From positions 1-39,744 of the forward strand of contig NZ_DRGY01000069.1 in the NCBI RefSeq assembly GCF_011049865.1: a DNA stretch of 39,744 nucleotides, read 5' to 3'. Made by a program: the position numbers and the translations under genes. How positions within the stretch are numbered: position 1 is the stretch's first letter; every line of letters starts with the position of its first letter. The stretch is from Marinobacter antarcticus (lineage in GTDB: Bacteria > Pseudomonadota > Gammaproteobacteria > Pseudomonadales > Oleiphilaceae). The notes beneath the pieces were generated by a model that was not told the DNA's origin, did no database searches, and saw only the letters and a list, made by a program, of their open reading frames with translations. Shown here one piece after another: positions 15,561 through 23,342 of this stretch.

Positions 15561-16058
15561 ATGAAAAAATTAATCGCACGGCTGTTTGCCAGCAGTGCGC
15601 TGATCGCGCTGGTCTTTGCTAACGTAGCGGTGGCCCATGAGTACTCCCATGGGGGAGTTGATATCGAACATCCGTGGAGTCGTCCAACACCGCCGGGTAC
15701 ACCCATGGGCGTCGGCTATTTGGTGATCAGAAATAACAGCGACAAAGAAATTTCGTTGGTTGGCGCGAGCACGCCCAGAGCCGTTCGTGTTTCGATTCAT
15801 GAAACGCGGATGAAAGCGGATGTTATGAGTATGCGGTGGCTTGAGAGCGGGCTGACTATACCGGCTGGAGAAACCGTAGAGCTTAAACCGAGCAGCTATC
15901 ATTTAATGCTGGAAAAGCTCGCAGAACCCTTAAAAGCAGGCGAAAGCATTCCTTTGACTCTGGAGTTTGAGGGTGCGGAAAGGATGCAGGTTGAGTTAAA
16001 AGTACAGTTCCTGGATGCTGATATGAAAGAGCCTGAAACGACTCATTCAGAGCACTAG
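15561..16058 (+). CDS. PCuAC-type periplasmic copper chaperone
   Basis: A 165-residue exported protein of the PCuAC (DUF461) family that carries Cu(I) to cytochrome oxidase assembly. A signal peptide covers residues 1-25, ending VAVA before H26. The copper motif is present: His in VSIHET, the methionines of MKADVMSM, and the late His-Leu-Met-Leu in SSYHLML. The TPPGTPMGVGYLVIRNN segment is the family signature. I use the ATG at 15561 (MKKLIARLF) with a GGGG stretch upstream; an in-frame start at 15492 would place residues ahead of the signal peptide. No Sco or oxidase gene is next to it here. Histidines at the N- and C-termini may add copper sites. Confidence 0.9.
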   Translation: MKKLIARLFASSALIALVFANVAVAHEYSHGGVDIEHPWSRPTPPGTPMGVGYLVIRNNSDKEISLVGASTPRAVRVSIHETRMKADVMSMRWLESGLTIPAGETVELKPSSYHLMLEKLAEPLKAGESIPLTLEFEGAERMQVELKVQFLDADMKEPETTHSEH

Positions 16059-16390
16059 ATGGGCCACTGGCGTTCTTTTAAACGTCACTGGTACCGTCCT
16101 TTTGAAAGGCTCGCGCTTATGAGCAGCCACCGCAGCAGGCGCCCGGATCTCCGTGTTTACCCTTCATTGCAGTTTCTCTTTCAGTGCTTTTCGGTGTCTT
16201 GGTGGTTTGCGCGGCGGATGCAAGCTCGCGGAAAAAGATTCAGAATTGTTTATGTGTGCTACAGTCTCGGCTGAATTTGCTTATCGCTCGCGCTTGGGGT
16301 TTTCGATGCTTATTGCGCCTTTTCGCCCTGAATGGTTGTGATAGTAGCTTAGGCGGCACAGACCGCTCTGTAGTAGGGGATTTGCAGTAG
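16059..16390. other. 332-base stretch between the copper chaperone and GGDEF genes
   Basis: Forward-strand reading frames here (for example from 16059 and 16184) look like noise, with no ribosome site and odd composition. On the reverse strand there is one suggestive mini-ORF ending at 16117. I see no tRNA or clear terminator. The GGDEF promoter probably lies in the last 150 bases, but I cannot point to convincing boxes. Confidence 0.5.
16117..16167 (-). CDS. Possible CCGSCS-like cysteine-ended mini-protein
   Basis: On the reverse strand an ATG at 16167 opens a 16-residue frame reading MKGKHGDPGACCGGCS and then TAA. AGAGA lies seven bases upstream. The frame stays open back to codon ATC at 16239, giving 40 codons in all, beginning FFRELASAAQ and then Thr/Lys-rich, but without another usual start codon. 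The KHG...G-x-CC-G-x-C-S ending looks like the small CCGSCS-motif proteins I recall from Marinobacter-type bacteria, which are 40-50 residues. Either translation starts at a rare codon near 16239, or the gene has lost its start, or only the short form is made. Confidence 0.42.
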   Translation of the reverse strand: MKGKHGDPGACCGGCS

Positions 16391-17446
16391 ATGGATCATC
16401 AAGATAGTACTGTCAATCCCATGTCGCGGCGCGCGCGTGGGGTTCAATTCTGGCAGGTTGCCCGACGCGCATGTCAGCTTGCCGCGGCTGTCGATATTTC
16501 CTTTTTCTTCCTGTTTCATATTCTTGAGTCGCCTATCCTGGCGTGGATCAATGTTGGCAGTGTCGCTATATACGCGGGTGCCTATTACGCCCTCCAGCGC
16601 AGGCTCAATCGACTGGCCATCTCGCTGATCTGGTTTGAGGTTATTGTTCACTCGGCGCTAGGCACCATATTGATCGGATGGGGCAGTGGCTTTCACTATT
16701 ACTTATTGATGTTCATCCCGGCGTTGTGTGTCAGCTCGATGCGTCGCTTTGCCATTTTGTCTTTAGTCGTGGTGCTCTGGGGCTATTACATAGCGCTTGA
16801 TATTCTCATGTGGTTTATCGACCCGGTTCAGCCGGTTTCGTCCGGTGCTTTGCTTGGCGTTCATCTGTTCAATTTGAGCATCGTATTTGCCATGTTCAGT
16901 TATCTGTCATTCTTTTATATGAACATGGTGGTTTCGGCGCAACGCAAACTTCGCAAATTGGCCACTGTCGATTCGCTGACGGGTCTGTTCAATCGCCGCC
17001 ACGGCAGTGATATGGCGGAAAAGGAAATCGCACGTTTCCAGCGAGCTGGTCATCCTGTGGCGTTCTTGTTGTTCGATGTGGATCACTTCAAATTAATTAA
17101 CGATCGATATGGGCATGAGATGGGAGACAAGATCCTATGCGAGATAGGACGACTAATCCCGGCACAGTTGCGAACCCAGGACATCGTTGCGCGCTGGGGT
17201 GGCGAGGAGTTTCTGGTTATTCTTCCGGATACCGGAATTGAGAGTGCGCTGGCGAGTGCCGAACGAGTCAGGAAAGCGTTTCGCAGCTATAAGTGGACAT
17301 CGGCTACAGGCGAGTCGGTAGAGGTCACCATAAGCGCGGGTGTCAGTGAGCTTGGTCAGAATGATGATATGGCGTCTGTGGTCAGTCGTGCGGATCAGGC
17401 GCTTTATCGTGGTAAGGCTGGAGGTCGAAATCGGGTTGAGCAGTAA
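16391..17446 (+). CDS. Membrane-anchored GGDEF diguanylate cyclase
   Basis: A 351-residue inner-membrane protein. Residues 1-185 hold about six membrane segments (for example around 35-55, 60-80, 90-110, 115-135, 140-160) without an obvious known sensor name. The GGDEF domain follows: ATVDSLTGLFNRRHG starts it, FDVDHFKLINDRYGHEMGD holds the metal and substrate residues, and the signature is G270-G-E-E-F274. R261-T-Q-D264, five residues before it, is an intact I-site, so product inhibition is expected. It makes cyclic di-GMP and opposes the EAL enzyme at 3626. A strong terminator lies about 35 bases past its stop. Confidence 0.93.
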   Translation: MDHQDSTVNPMSRRARGVQFWQVARRACQLAAAVDISFFFLFHILESPILAWINVGSVAIYAGAYYALQRRLNRLAISLIWFEVIVHSALGTILIGWGSGFHYYLLMFIPALCVSSMRRFAILSLVVVLWGYYIALDILMWFIDPVQPVSSGALLGVHLFNLSIVFAMFSYLSFFYMNMVVSAQRKLRKLATVDSLTGLFNRRHGSDMAEKEIARFQRAGHPVAFLLFDVDHFKLINDRYGHEMGDKILCEIGRLIPAQLRTQDIVARWGGEEFLVILPDTGIESALASAERVRKAFRSYKWTSATGESVEVTISAGVSELGQNDDMASVVSRADQALYRGKAGGRNRVEQ

Positions 17447-17480
17447 AGAGAGGCTTTTGATCAACAAAAGGCGGGCAATA

Positions 17481-17506
17481 AAAAAGGCAGCTTAAGCTGC
17501 CTTTTT
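17481..17506. terminator. Bidirectional terminator between GGDEF and csp genes
   Basis: A perfect palindrome of 26 bases: five A, then GGCAGCTT, its complement AAGCTGCC, then five T. With an A-run on one side and a T-run on the other it works as an intrinsic terminator in both directions, serving the forward GGDEF gene and the reverse csp gene that converge on it. Confidence 0.92.
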
Positions 17507-17523
17507 CTAACGTTGTCTGTTAA

Positions 17524-17730
17524 TTAAACAGCAACAACGTTCTCTGCCTGAGGACCTTTCTGGCCCTGAGTTACGGTGAAATCAACTTGCTGGCCTTCAG
17601 CCAGAGTCTTGAATCCGCCGCCTTGAATAGCGCTGTAGTGAACGAATACGTCCGGGCCGCCTTCACGAGTGATAAAGCCAAAGCCTTTAGCTTCGTTGAA
17701 GAACTTAACAGTACCGGTAACAGTAGACAT
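17524..17730 (-). CDS. CspA-family cold-shock protein
   Basis: A 68-residue single cold-shock domain protein that binds single-stranded nucleic acid and melts RNA structure. RNP1 (KGFGFI) and RNP2 (VFVHYSAI) are both present, and the ending [14 protein letters not shown] is typical. I use the ATG at 17730 ([11 protein letters not shown]); an in-frame upstream start at 17778 adds residues absent from the family. AGGA lies about nine bases upstream. The long upstream region holds small inverted repeats, for example CATCA/TGATG near 17775, as expected for a structured csp leader. Confidence 0.95.
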   Translation of the reverse strand: MSTVTGTVKFFNEAKGFGFITREGGPDVFVHYSAIQGGGFKTLAEGQQVDFTVTQGQKGPQAENVVAV

Positions 17731-18035
17731 AATAATAAATCCTGAATTCAATCTTTTAAAGTGCCGCCAAGACATCATCTTGATGACTGGTCAGCGGTAT
17801 GCGGAAACAAAAAACGGGCGTGATCAAAAACAGGACGATGCACTACTTATTACTACAGAGATGCGTCTTATTGATGAAGTGCTTTGCTAAATCTTTCCAA
17901 CGGGGCTTACTTTACCTGCTGCCGGCGAAAAAGCAAAGCATTTTCTTGTAGGCATAAACCCGACATTTTCAGCAACATGAGGTATGTTTGGCTCAACATT
18001 CCGGAATTCGTGCGAATCACCGAAGGAGGCTTTCC
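17731..18035. promoter_or_regulatory. Divergent region between csp and the crotonase gene
   Basis: This stretch of about 305 bases holds no credible gene. It should contain the csp leader and promoter on the reverse strand and the crotonase promoter on the forward strand. The clearest structure is a perfect 9-bp inverted repeat, TGCTTTGCT at 17880-17888 and AGCAAAGCA at 17932-17940, separated by 43 bases. I could not fix -35 and -10 boxes with confidence. Confidence 0.5.
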
Positions 18036-18890
18036 TTGTCTGATCTATCCATTTATGAAAGTTTTTCTGTCAGCGTTGAAAACAAGATCGCCCACGTGGT
18101 GCTCAGCCGCCCCGAAGCGCTGAATACCATGACAAAGGCTTTCTGGCTTGAGTTGCCGAAGTGCATGCAGGAAATTGAATCGAGCACAGATGCGCGAGTG
18201 ATTGTGGTCTCATCCACGGGTAAACATTTCTCTGCGGGTATGGATCTCGGTGTTTTTACAGATTCAAAAGCCGTTCCCATGAATGGCGACCCGGGCCGCA
18301 TGGCGGAAAACCTTCGGCGTGTTGTTCTGCAACTGCAAGAGACTCTGACGTCGCTGGAGGCTATTCGTCTGCCGGTATTGGCGGCCATTCACGGAGGCTG
18401 TATCGGTGGTGCACTGGACATGGTTTGCGCGGCCGACAGCCGCTACTGCACAGAAGATGCGTACTTCACCATCAAGGAAACCGAGCTTGGTATGACCGCA
18501 GATGTTGGCACTCTTCAGCGTTTACCCAAGCTGATGCCCGAAGGTGTTGTGCGTGAACTGGCGTACACCGGTCGCAAGTTTTCTGCGCAGGAAGCGCAAG
18601 GCGTGGGCTTTGTGAATGCGCTATACGCAGATCGCGAAGCGCTGATTGCAGGCGTTATGGACATTGCTGCTCAGATAGCGGCAAACTCGCCGCTTGCCGT
18701 CACCGGTTGCAAGGAAATGCTGAATTACAGTCGCGATCACAGCGTCGCCGACAGCCTCAAATACATGGCTACCTGGCAGGCTGGCATGTTTCGTCCAACC
18801 GACATGGTGAAAACCTTTCAGGCCAAGGCTCAAAAACAGGCGCCTCAGTATGATGATTTGTTCGCCGTAAAAAACCTTTTTGAGTCGTAA
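18036..18890 (+). CDS. Crotonase family, delta(3,5)-delta(2,4)-dienoyl-CoA isomerase type
   Basis: A 284-residue crotonase. The oxyanion-hole segments are HFSAGMDLG and IHGGCIGGALDM. The stretch YCTEDAYFTIKETELGMTADVGTLQRLPK matches dienoyl-CoA isomerase (mammalian ECH1), with its two acidic catalytic residues in place: Glu of IKETE and Asp of ADVG, eight residues apart. It would shift double bonds during breakdown of unsaturated fatty acids with odd-position bonds. The start is best read as TTG at 18036, with AAGGAGG six bases upstream; another TTG at 17988 has no ribosome site. The next gene follows after six bases. Confidence 0.9.
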   Translation: MSDLSIYESFSVSVENKIAHVVLSRPEALNTMTKAFWLELPKCMQEIESSTDARVIVVSSTGKHFSAGMDLGVFTDSKAVPMNGDPGRMAENLRRVVLQLQETLTSLEAIRLPVLAAIHGGCIGGALDMVCAADSRYCTEDAYFTIKETELGMTADVGTLQRLPKLMPEGVVRELAYTGRKFSAQEAQGVGFVNALYADREALIAGVMDIAAQIAANSPLAVTGCKEMLNYSRDHSVADSLKYMATWQAGMFRPTDMVKTFQAKAQKQAPQYDDLFAVKNLFES

Positions 18891-18896
18891 ATAGCG

Positions 18897-19484
18897 GTGA
18901 ATAATCGGCGTAAATCGAAGCTGTCTCCGGTGATCGCGCTGGTGTTTCAGGGCGGGATCGGTGCAGTTGGACTTTTGGCGATTCTGGTGGCGGGCATTCC
19001 TGTAGAGATATTTGGCGCCGGGCTTATGCCAAGCGTGCTCTATGGCCTCTTGGGTGCCGTGTGCACGTACGTCCTGCTGATACTGCTCACCCAGATTCCC
19101 CGTTTGTTCCCGGATAGCCTCGACCGGCAAATGCGTGGTCTTTACAGGTTTGCCTCCGGTTATTCCTGGCCCGTACTTTTTCTGCTCTCGGTCTTCGCCG
19201 GTGTCGGCGAAGAGCTGCTTTTCCGGGGCGCTGTGCAGGGTTGGATTGCGCTGCATATGGATGTCACTACCGCCGTGCTGGTCGCATCCGTGCTCTTTGG
19301 CCTGGTGCACTATGCATCCTTTGCGTACTTTGTGATTGCTACAGGCCTTGGGCTGGTGCTTGGATGTGCTTACGCGTTAACCGACAGCCTCCTTCTGGTT
19401 ATGATCTGGCACGGCGTTTACGACATCATAGCGCTGTTCTGCCTGCTCCGATTTCCCGGGTGGTTTGGTATCAGCGTGCGATAA
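18897..19484 (+). CDS. CPBP-family intramembrane metalloprotease
   Basis: A 195-residue membrane protein with about six membrane segments. The CPBP (Abi, CAAX protease) motifs are in place: E105-E106-x-x-x-R110 in GEELLFRG, F134-x-x-x-H138 in FGLVHY, and a later His in IWHGVYD. These would hold a catalytic zinc inside the membrane. Substrates of bacterial members are mostly unknown. The GTG start at 18897 is six bases after the crotonase stop, so it is read from that transcript. It is convergent with argP, five bases apart. Confidence 0.9.
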   Translation: MNNRRKSKLSPVIALVFQGGIGAVGLLAILVAGIPVEIFGAGLMPSVLYGLLGAVCTYVLLILLTQIPRLFPDSLDRQMRGLYRFASGYSWPVLFLLSVFAGVGEELLFRGAVQGWIALHMDVTTAVLVASVLFGLVHYASFAYFVIATGLGLVLGCAYALTDSLLLVMIWHGVYDIIALFCLLRFPGWFGISVR

Positions 19485-19489
19485 AAAGA

Positions 19490-20356
19490 TTACGTGTGTG
19501 CCGCTTTCAGTGCGGTCGTCAGGCGCGCAATAACGCCTCCGCTATTGCGCCAGAAGTGCCAGTAGAGCTCAACATCAAGTGATTGACCCGGCGCAATCCT
19601 GACCAATCTCCCCGCCTTGATTTCCAGCCGGGCCTGAACCTCCGGAATCATGCCGTAACCCATGCCCGCCAGAGCCAATTTCACAAAGCCTTCTGAAGAA
19701 GGGCACAGGTGATACGGGAAGGCGCCATGGTAACCACTCTGAGCCAGAAACCGGTGCTGCAACTGGTCATTTGGACCGAAAATAATGGCGGGCGCTGACC
19801 GCAGGCTGAGTTCATTGAAGCCTTGGCTGAAGTATCGTTCTATGTATTCGGGCGTGGCCAGCGGCAGATAGGTCATGGTGCCAAGCGGAACGCAGCGTGC
19901 TCCAGCGACAGGTTGCGGATTGCTGCATATGCAGGCGGCCACGTCACCTTCGCGCATTTGGCGCAATGCAATATCCTGATCCTCTACCACCATATCCAGC
20001 AATAACGCTTCTTCGAGGCAGAACTCCCCCACGGCATATGCCCACCAGGTCGCCAGGCTGTCGGCATTAAGAGCGATGCGCAGCCGTGTGGCGGGCTCGG
20101 AAAGGGCGGGAAGTGATTTCGCCAAATCCCGTTCAAGTAGCTGAACCTGTTGCACGTGATTCAACAGTTGTTGTCCGGCCGGCGTGGCTTTGGGAACGGG
20201 GCTGCGCAGGAGAACCGGCTGCCCGGTGCGAATTTCCAGGTTACGGATGCGCTGTGAAATGGCGGATTGACTCAGGCCAAGCACAGCGCCTGCACGTTCG
20301 AAACCACCGGTTTCGATAACCGTGGCAAGGGCTTCCAGCAATTTGTAATCAATCAT
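19490..20356 (-). CDS. argP: ArgP/LysG-type LysR regulator
   Basis: A 288-residue LysR regulator of the ArgP (IciA)/LysG group, which senses arginine and lysine and turns on the matching exporter. The helix-turn-helix is at residues 5-45 (ALATVIETGGFERAGAVLGLSQSAISQRIRNLE) given here only in part: GGFERAGAVLGLSQSAISQR. The LLRSPVPKATPAGQQLL segment is the group mark. It is divergent from a LysE/ArgO exporter gene, the standard arrangement. A dyad sits between the two genes. Confidence 0.9.
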   Translation of the reverse strand: MIDYKLLEALATVIETGGFERAGAVLGLSQSAISQRIRNLEIRTGQPVLLRSPVPKATPAGQQLLNHVQQVQLLERDLAKSLPALSEPATRLRIALNADSLATWWAYAVGEFCLEEALLLDMVVEDQDIALRQMREGDVAACICSNPQPVAGARCVPLGTMTYLPLATPEYIERYFSQGFNELSLRSAPAIIFGPNDQLQHRFLAQSGYHGAFPYHLCPSSEGFVKLALAGMGYGMIPEVQARLEIKAGRLVRIAPGQSLDVELYWHFWRNSGGVIARLTTALKAAHT

Positions 20357-20396
20357 AAGAAAAACTGATGTGTCATTACTAATATGAATTTCAAGT

Positions 20397-20414
20397 ATAG
20401 CGGCAAGTCGCTAT
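20397..20414. promoter_or_regulatory. Dyad ATAGCG-N6-CGCTAT between argP and argO
   Basis: ATAGCG at 20397-20402 and CGCTAT at 20409-20414 form a perfect inverted repeat with a 6-base spacer, 17 bases before the exporter start codon and about 40 bases from argP. The position fits an operator for ArgP or overlaps the exporter promoter. Identity of the binding protein is inferred from the neighbours. Confidence 0.45.
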
Positions 20415-20430
20415 TCTTGCGGCATCAAAA

Positions 20431-21054
20431 ATGGAGCGTAAAGCCGTGATTGAAAGCTATCTGACAGGATTGATTGTGTGCGGCGGCATTATCGTTGCCA
20501 TTGGCGCGCAGAATGCCTATGTGCTGAGCCAAGCGATCCGGCGTGAGCACCACTGGTGGGCGGCCGGCCTGTGCATGGTGGCGGATGTGACCTTGTTTAC
20601 GCTTGGCATGTTCGGGGTGAGCGCGGCTCTGATGGCCATGCCACAGGCACTGGAAATCCTGCGCTGGCTTGGGGTGGTGTTCCTCGGCTGGTTGGCGCTT
20701 CAGGCTTTCGTGCGAGCCAGCCGGGGCAGGGTGGCACTTGATACGGGAAACGTGTCGCGCAGAAGCCTGAAGGGCGTTCTGATTACCACGCTTGCCGTTA
20801 CCCTGCTGAACCCTCAGGTGTATCTGGATACCCTGCTGTTGATTCCGGCAGTGGGCGCACAGCAAAAAAACGCAACCACCTTTGTGGCCGGCGCCAGCAG
20901 CGCGTCTGTTCTGTGGTTCGGTTTGCTGGCCTGGAGTGGGTCGGCGCTGGCGCCTGTTCTGTCGCGCCCTCTGGCATGGCGGGTTATCGACGGCGTCATT
21001 GGCGTAATGATGGCGGCCATAGCGCTTAATCTCGCGCTCAACGGCGTCTTGTAG
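20431..21054 (+). CDS. argO: LysE/ArgO-type basic amino acid exporter
   Basis: A 207-residue inner-membrane exporter of the LysE family with about six membrane segments. The ArgO marks are IGAQNAYVLSQAIRREH near residue 30 and LLNPQVYLDTLLLI near 130. It exports arginine, and perhaps lysine, when they build up, for example during peptide uptake. The divergent argP gene is the expected activator. The ATG at 20431 has little ribosome site; a GTG at 20446 has GGAG nine bases upstream and could be the real start. Confidence 0.9.
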   Translation: MERKAVIESYLTGLIVCGGIIVAIGAQNAYVLSQAIRREHHWWAAGLCMVADVTLFTLGMFGVSAALMAMPQALEILRWLGVVFLGWLALQAFVRASRGRVALDTGNVSRRSLKGVLITTLAVTLLNPQVYLDTLLLIPAVGAQQKNATTFVAGASSASVLWFGLLAWSGSALAPVLSRPLAWRVIDGVIGVMMAAIALNLALNGVL

Positions 21055-21104
21055 GACTATGTCTTTTCAGGGCTATGCACTTTCAGGACTATTCAATTTC
21101 AGCG

Positions 21105-21611
21105 CTATTCAAATCGTCTGGCGCCGGAAAGGCGGTCTCTCCAGTAGTAGCCGTTTAATTCCGACATGGTAACGCCTGCCGACGTTGACGCATGGATAAA
21201 GCGATTGCCTCCCATATAGATGCCCGCGTGCTGGTCTTTGCCGGCGATCCTGAAGAACACAATATCCCCGGGCTTAACGTCTCCGGGCTGAACGACATCG
21301 CCGTAACGCAGCATTTGCGATGTGGTGCGCGGCAGGCGCTGCCCCAGACCTTCGCGATAGGCGGTCATGATAAAGCCTGAGCAATCAAAGCCACTGGCGG
21401 TCGTGCCGCCGTATTGATAAGGCACCCCTTGGTAGCGTTGAAAGGCTTGCCAGAGCTTTTCAGCTTTCTCGGAACCCGGTGCAAACTCAACAGGGGAGTA
21501 CTGGCGTGCGGCAGCGCTTGGCTGGAGGCGCTGATTACTGGCGCAGCCGCCTAACACAAGGGCAGAAAAGACCAAAACCAAAACATAGTTGAAAGACTGA
21601 GCCATGCGCAT
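21105..21611 (-). CDS. NlpC/P60-family lipoprotein peptidase
   Basis: A lipoprotein of about 168 residues with one NlpC/P60 domain, a cysteine peptidase that cuts peptide links in peptidoglycan. The lipobox is LVLGGCAS. The catalytic cysteine is in ASGFDCSGFI, the histidine in DQHAGIYMG, and a polar third residue in the RFIHAST segment. Size and layout follow MepS/Spr and NlpC of E. coli. I use ATG at 21611; an ATG at 21605 and a GTG at 21638 are also in frame. It stands alone, convergent with argO and divergent from the arfB gene. Confidence 0.9.
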   Translation of the reverse strand: MRMAQSFNYVLVLVFSALVLGGCASNQRLQPSAAARQYSPVEFAPGSEKAEKLWQAFQRYQGVPYQYGGTTASGFDCSGFIMTAYREGLGQRLPRTTSQMLRYGDVVQPGDVKPGDIVFFRIAGKDQHAGIYMGGNRFIHASTSAGVTMSELNGYYWRDRLSGARRFE

Positions 21612-21698
21612 TCCAGAGCTGCTGTTCTTTGTGCCCACTGTATTATTGAATTGCGAGGATGTCAGGTTACGATTTGCAGGATTTGTTATCCTTGTACC

Positions 21699-22112
21699 AT
21701 GCTGAAACTATCCAATGCTGTTGAAATTGCTGAGTGGGAAATAGAAATTACCCAAATCCGAGCCCAGGGCGCCGGAGGGCAGAACGTGAATAAAGTCGCG
21801 TCAGCGGTGCATTTGCGCTTCGATGTGCAGAACTCTGCTTTGCCGCCGTTTTATAAGCAACGTCTTATGGCGCTTCAGGATCGGCGCATCAGCAAGGAGG
21901 GCGTTATTATTATCAAAGCCCAGTCGTTCCGCACGCTGGAGCTGAACAAGAACGATGCACTTGAGCGCCTGAAGGAATTGATACAGGAAGCGGTTAAGGT
22001 GCAAAAAGCGCGTCGTGCCACTCGACCCTCAAAATCGGCCCGACGTAAACGGGTTGACCACAAAACCCAGAAAGGTAAAACCAAAGCCCTGCGCGGCAAG
22101 GTTGATGTTTAA
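21699..22112 (+). CDS. arfB: Ribosome-rescue peptidyl-tRNA hydrolase ArfB (YaeJ)
   Basis: A 137-residue release-factor-like protein. The catalytic GGQ is at residues 26-28 in AQGAGGQNVNKV. There is no codon-recognition domain, and the C-terminus is a basic tail (KARRATRPSKSARRKRVDHK, trimmed here), which enters the empty mRNA channel. It frees peptides from ribosomes stalled at the end of broken mRNA. I use the ATG at 21699, the family start; the ribosome site before it is weak. Its stop overlaps the stop of the reverse-strand hydrolase gene by four bases. Confidence 0.93.
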   Translation: MLKLSNAVEIAEWEIEITQIRAQGAGGQNVNKVASAVHLRFDVQNSALPPFYKQRLMALQDRRISKEGVIIIKAQSFRTLELNKNDALERLKELIQEAVKVQKARRATRPSKSARRKRVDHKTQKGKTKALRGKVDV

Positions 22113-23194
22113 GCTTCCTCGCATTTGCGTCTACGCTCGTCAATTTCGTCAATAAACAAGGCCACATCGGCAAATGCTTCTTCGGCTTCGGGCAATAATG
22201 GCGTGAAAATCTGCCAAACGTGAATCATTCCGGGCCAGATGTGCAGATCTACCTGCGAGCCTTGGGCTTTTGCTTTGGCTGTGTATCGTCGGGCGTTGTC
22301 TAAAAGCATTTCGGAGTTGCTGGCCTGGATCAGTGTAGGGGGCAAGTTGGCGAGATTGCCCCGCAGCGGCGATGCCACGGGGCTGGCCGGGGAAATGCGA
22401 AATGCCGCGAGTGCTGCCCACCAGATAACCGGGCGGGGAACCTTCGACAAGCCACCAAATGCCGGACCCAGAAGAGGGTCTGTCGCGATGTTGCTGCGGT
22501 TGCTGGGCGCTGTGAGCATGAGATCTGTGGAAGGCGAAAACGCAATGGCACCATCAGCCTGGCGCAAACCGCTTTCACGGAGCCAGGCCAGTAATCCAAG
22601 GGCGTGGCTACCGCCGGCGGAGTCTCCCGCGACCAGCATGAAATCAGCGCCCTCTTCGCCATTCGGCCCGTTGTCGGCCAGCCAGGTATAGGCTTTACGG
22701 CAATCGCGCACGCCGTCCATAAACCGATGCTCCGGCATCAATCGATAGTCCACTGCAAAAACGGCTGCTTTGGCAATGTGGGACAGACGGTTTGTAATAG
22801 CGCGATGGCTGAGCGAACTGCCGGCTACCCACGCGCCCCCATGGATGTAGAGAATTCGCCGCTGGGTGTCCGCGCCGGGAGCGACGACCCATTCACCATT
22901 CGGGTTTTCGCAGTGTCGGAACTCCGATGTCAGGTTCAGGCCGTCACTCAAGCCATCCATGTGCTTTCTTACTGCCATCAGTCTCGTTTTTCCATGGAGA
23001 CCTTTGGAAATCCGGCCCATTTCCCGAATGCGTGTCAGAACTTTCATGTTCTCGTCACTGGGGATTGCCTCCCTAACCGAATACTCTGCGTCGTCCAGAT
23101 AAGACAAATCTTCAATGCGAAACAACAGCAGGGTTAATGCAACGATCAGTAAAACAACGATGAGTAAAACAACGGTACTGATAATCCAGAACAT
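22109..23194 (-). CDS. Membrane-anchored alpha/beta hydrolase (HSL-type esterase)
   Basis: An alpha/beta hydrolase of 361 residues, of the hormone-sensitive-lipase group. The oxyanion motif HGGAW is near residue 125, the nucleophile elbow GDSAGG near 200, and the catalytic His is in WPGMIHVWQIF near the end. A single long hydrophobic segment (residues 2-28) anchors it to the membrane, with the enzyme probably on the periplasmic side if this acts as a signal anchor. I use the ATG at 23194 with GGA about eight bases upstream. It hydrolyses short-chain esters, by family. A 14-bp tandem repeat lies 43 bases upstream. Confidence 0.88.
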   Translation of the reverse strand: MFWIISTVVLLIVVLLIVALTLLLFRIEDLSYLDDAEYSVREAIPSDENMKVLTRIREMGRISKGLHGKTRLMAVRKHMDGLSDGLNLTSEFRHCENPNGEWVVAPGADTQRRILYIHGGAWVAGSSLSHRAITNRLSHIAKAAVFAVDYRLMPEHRFMDGVRDCRKAYTWLADNGPNGEEGADFMLVAGDSAGGSHALGLLAWLRESGLRQADGAIAFSPSTDLMLTAPSNRSNIATDPLLGPAFGGLSKVPRPVIWWAALAAFRISPASPVASPLRGNLANLPPTLIQASNSEMLLDNARRYTAKAKAQGSQVDLHIWPGMIHVWQIFTPLLPEAEEAFADVALFIDEIDERRRKCEEA

Positions 23195-23236
23195 GAGTTT
23201 TCCGTATAGTGAAAATTGGCCGTGATAGCGTGGGCG

Positions 23237-23334
23237 CACTATGCTTTAGGTACTATGCTTTGGGTACTATGCTTTGGGTACTATGCTTTGGGTACTATGC
23301 TTTGGGTACTATGCTTTGGGTACTATGCTTTGAG
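23237..23334. repeat. Seven tandem copies of a 14-bp unit
   Basis: The unit TACTATGCTTTGGG is repeated seven times in perfect register: five exact copies from 23251 to 23320, one variant before (CACTATGCTTTAGG, 23237-23250) and one after (TACTATGCTTTGAG, 23321-23334). Because 14 is not a multiple of three, all forward frames across it stay open and give a false hydrophobic peptide. Each unit holds TACTAT, which is similar to a -10 box. The block fills the gap between a reverse-strand hydrolase gene and the forward DUF2007 gene. Confidence 0.95.
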
Positions 23335-23342
23335 TATAAAAC

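Noticed and set aside
16059..16390. Forward frames at 16059-16274, 16153-16341 and 16184-16390
   Set aside because: Three overlapping frames with Trp/Cys/Arg-rich noise, none with a family pattern or a convincing ribosome site.
17669..17890. 73-codon forward frame over the csp start
   Set aside because: Antisense to the start and leader of the cold-shock gene and without a ribosome site.
18621..19310. 229-codon reverse frame under the crotonase and CPBP genes
   Set aside because: Covers two genes with intact catalytic motifs on the other strand; His/Gln-rich antisense composition.
23237..23334. CRISPR array
   Set aside because: Units are directly abutting 14-mers without spacers, and no cas gene is near.
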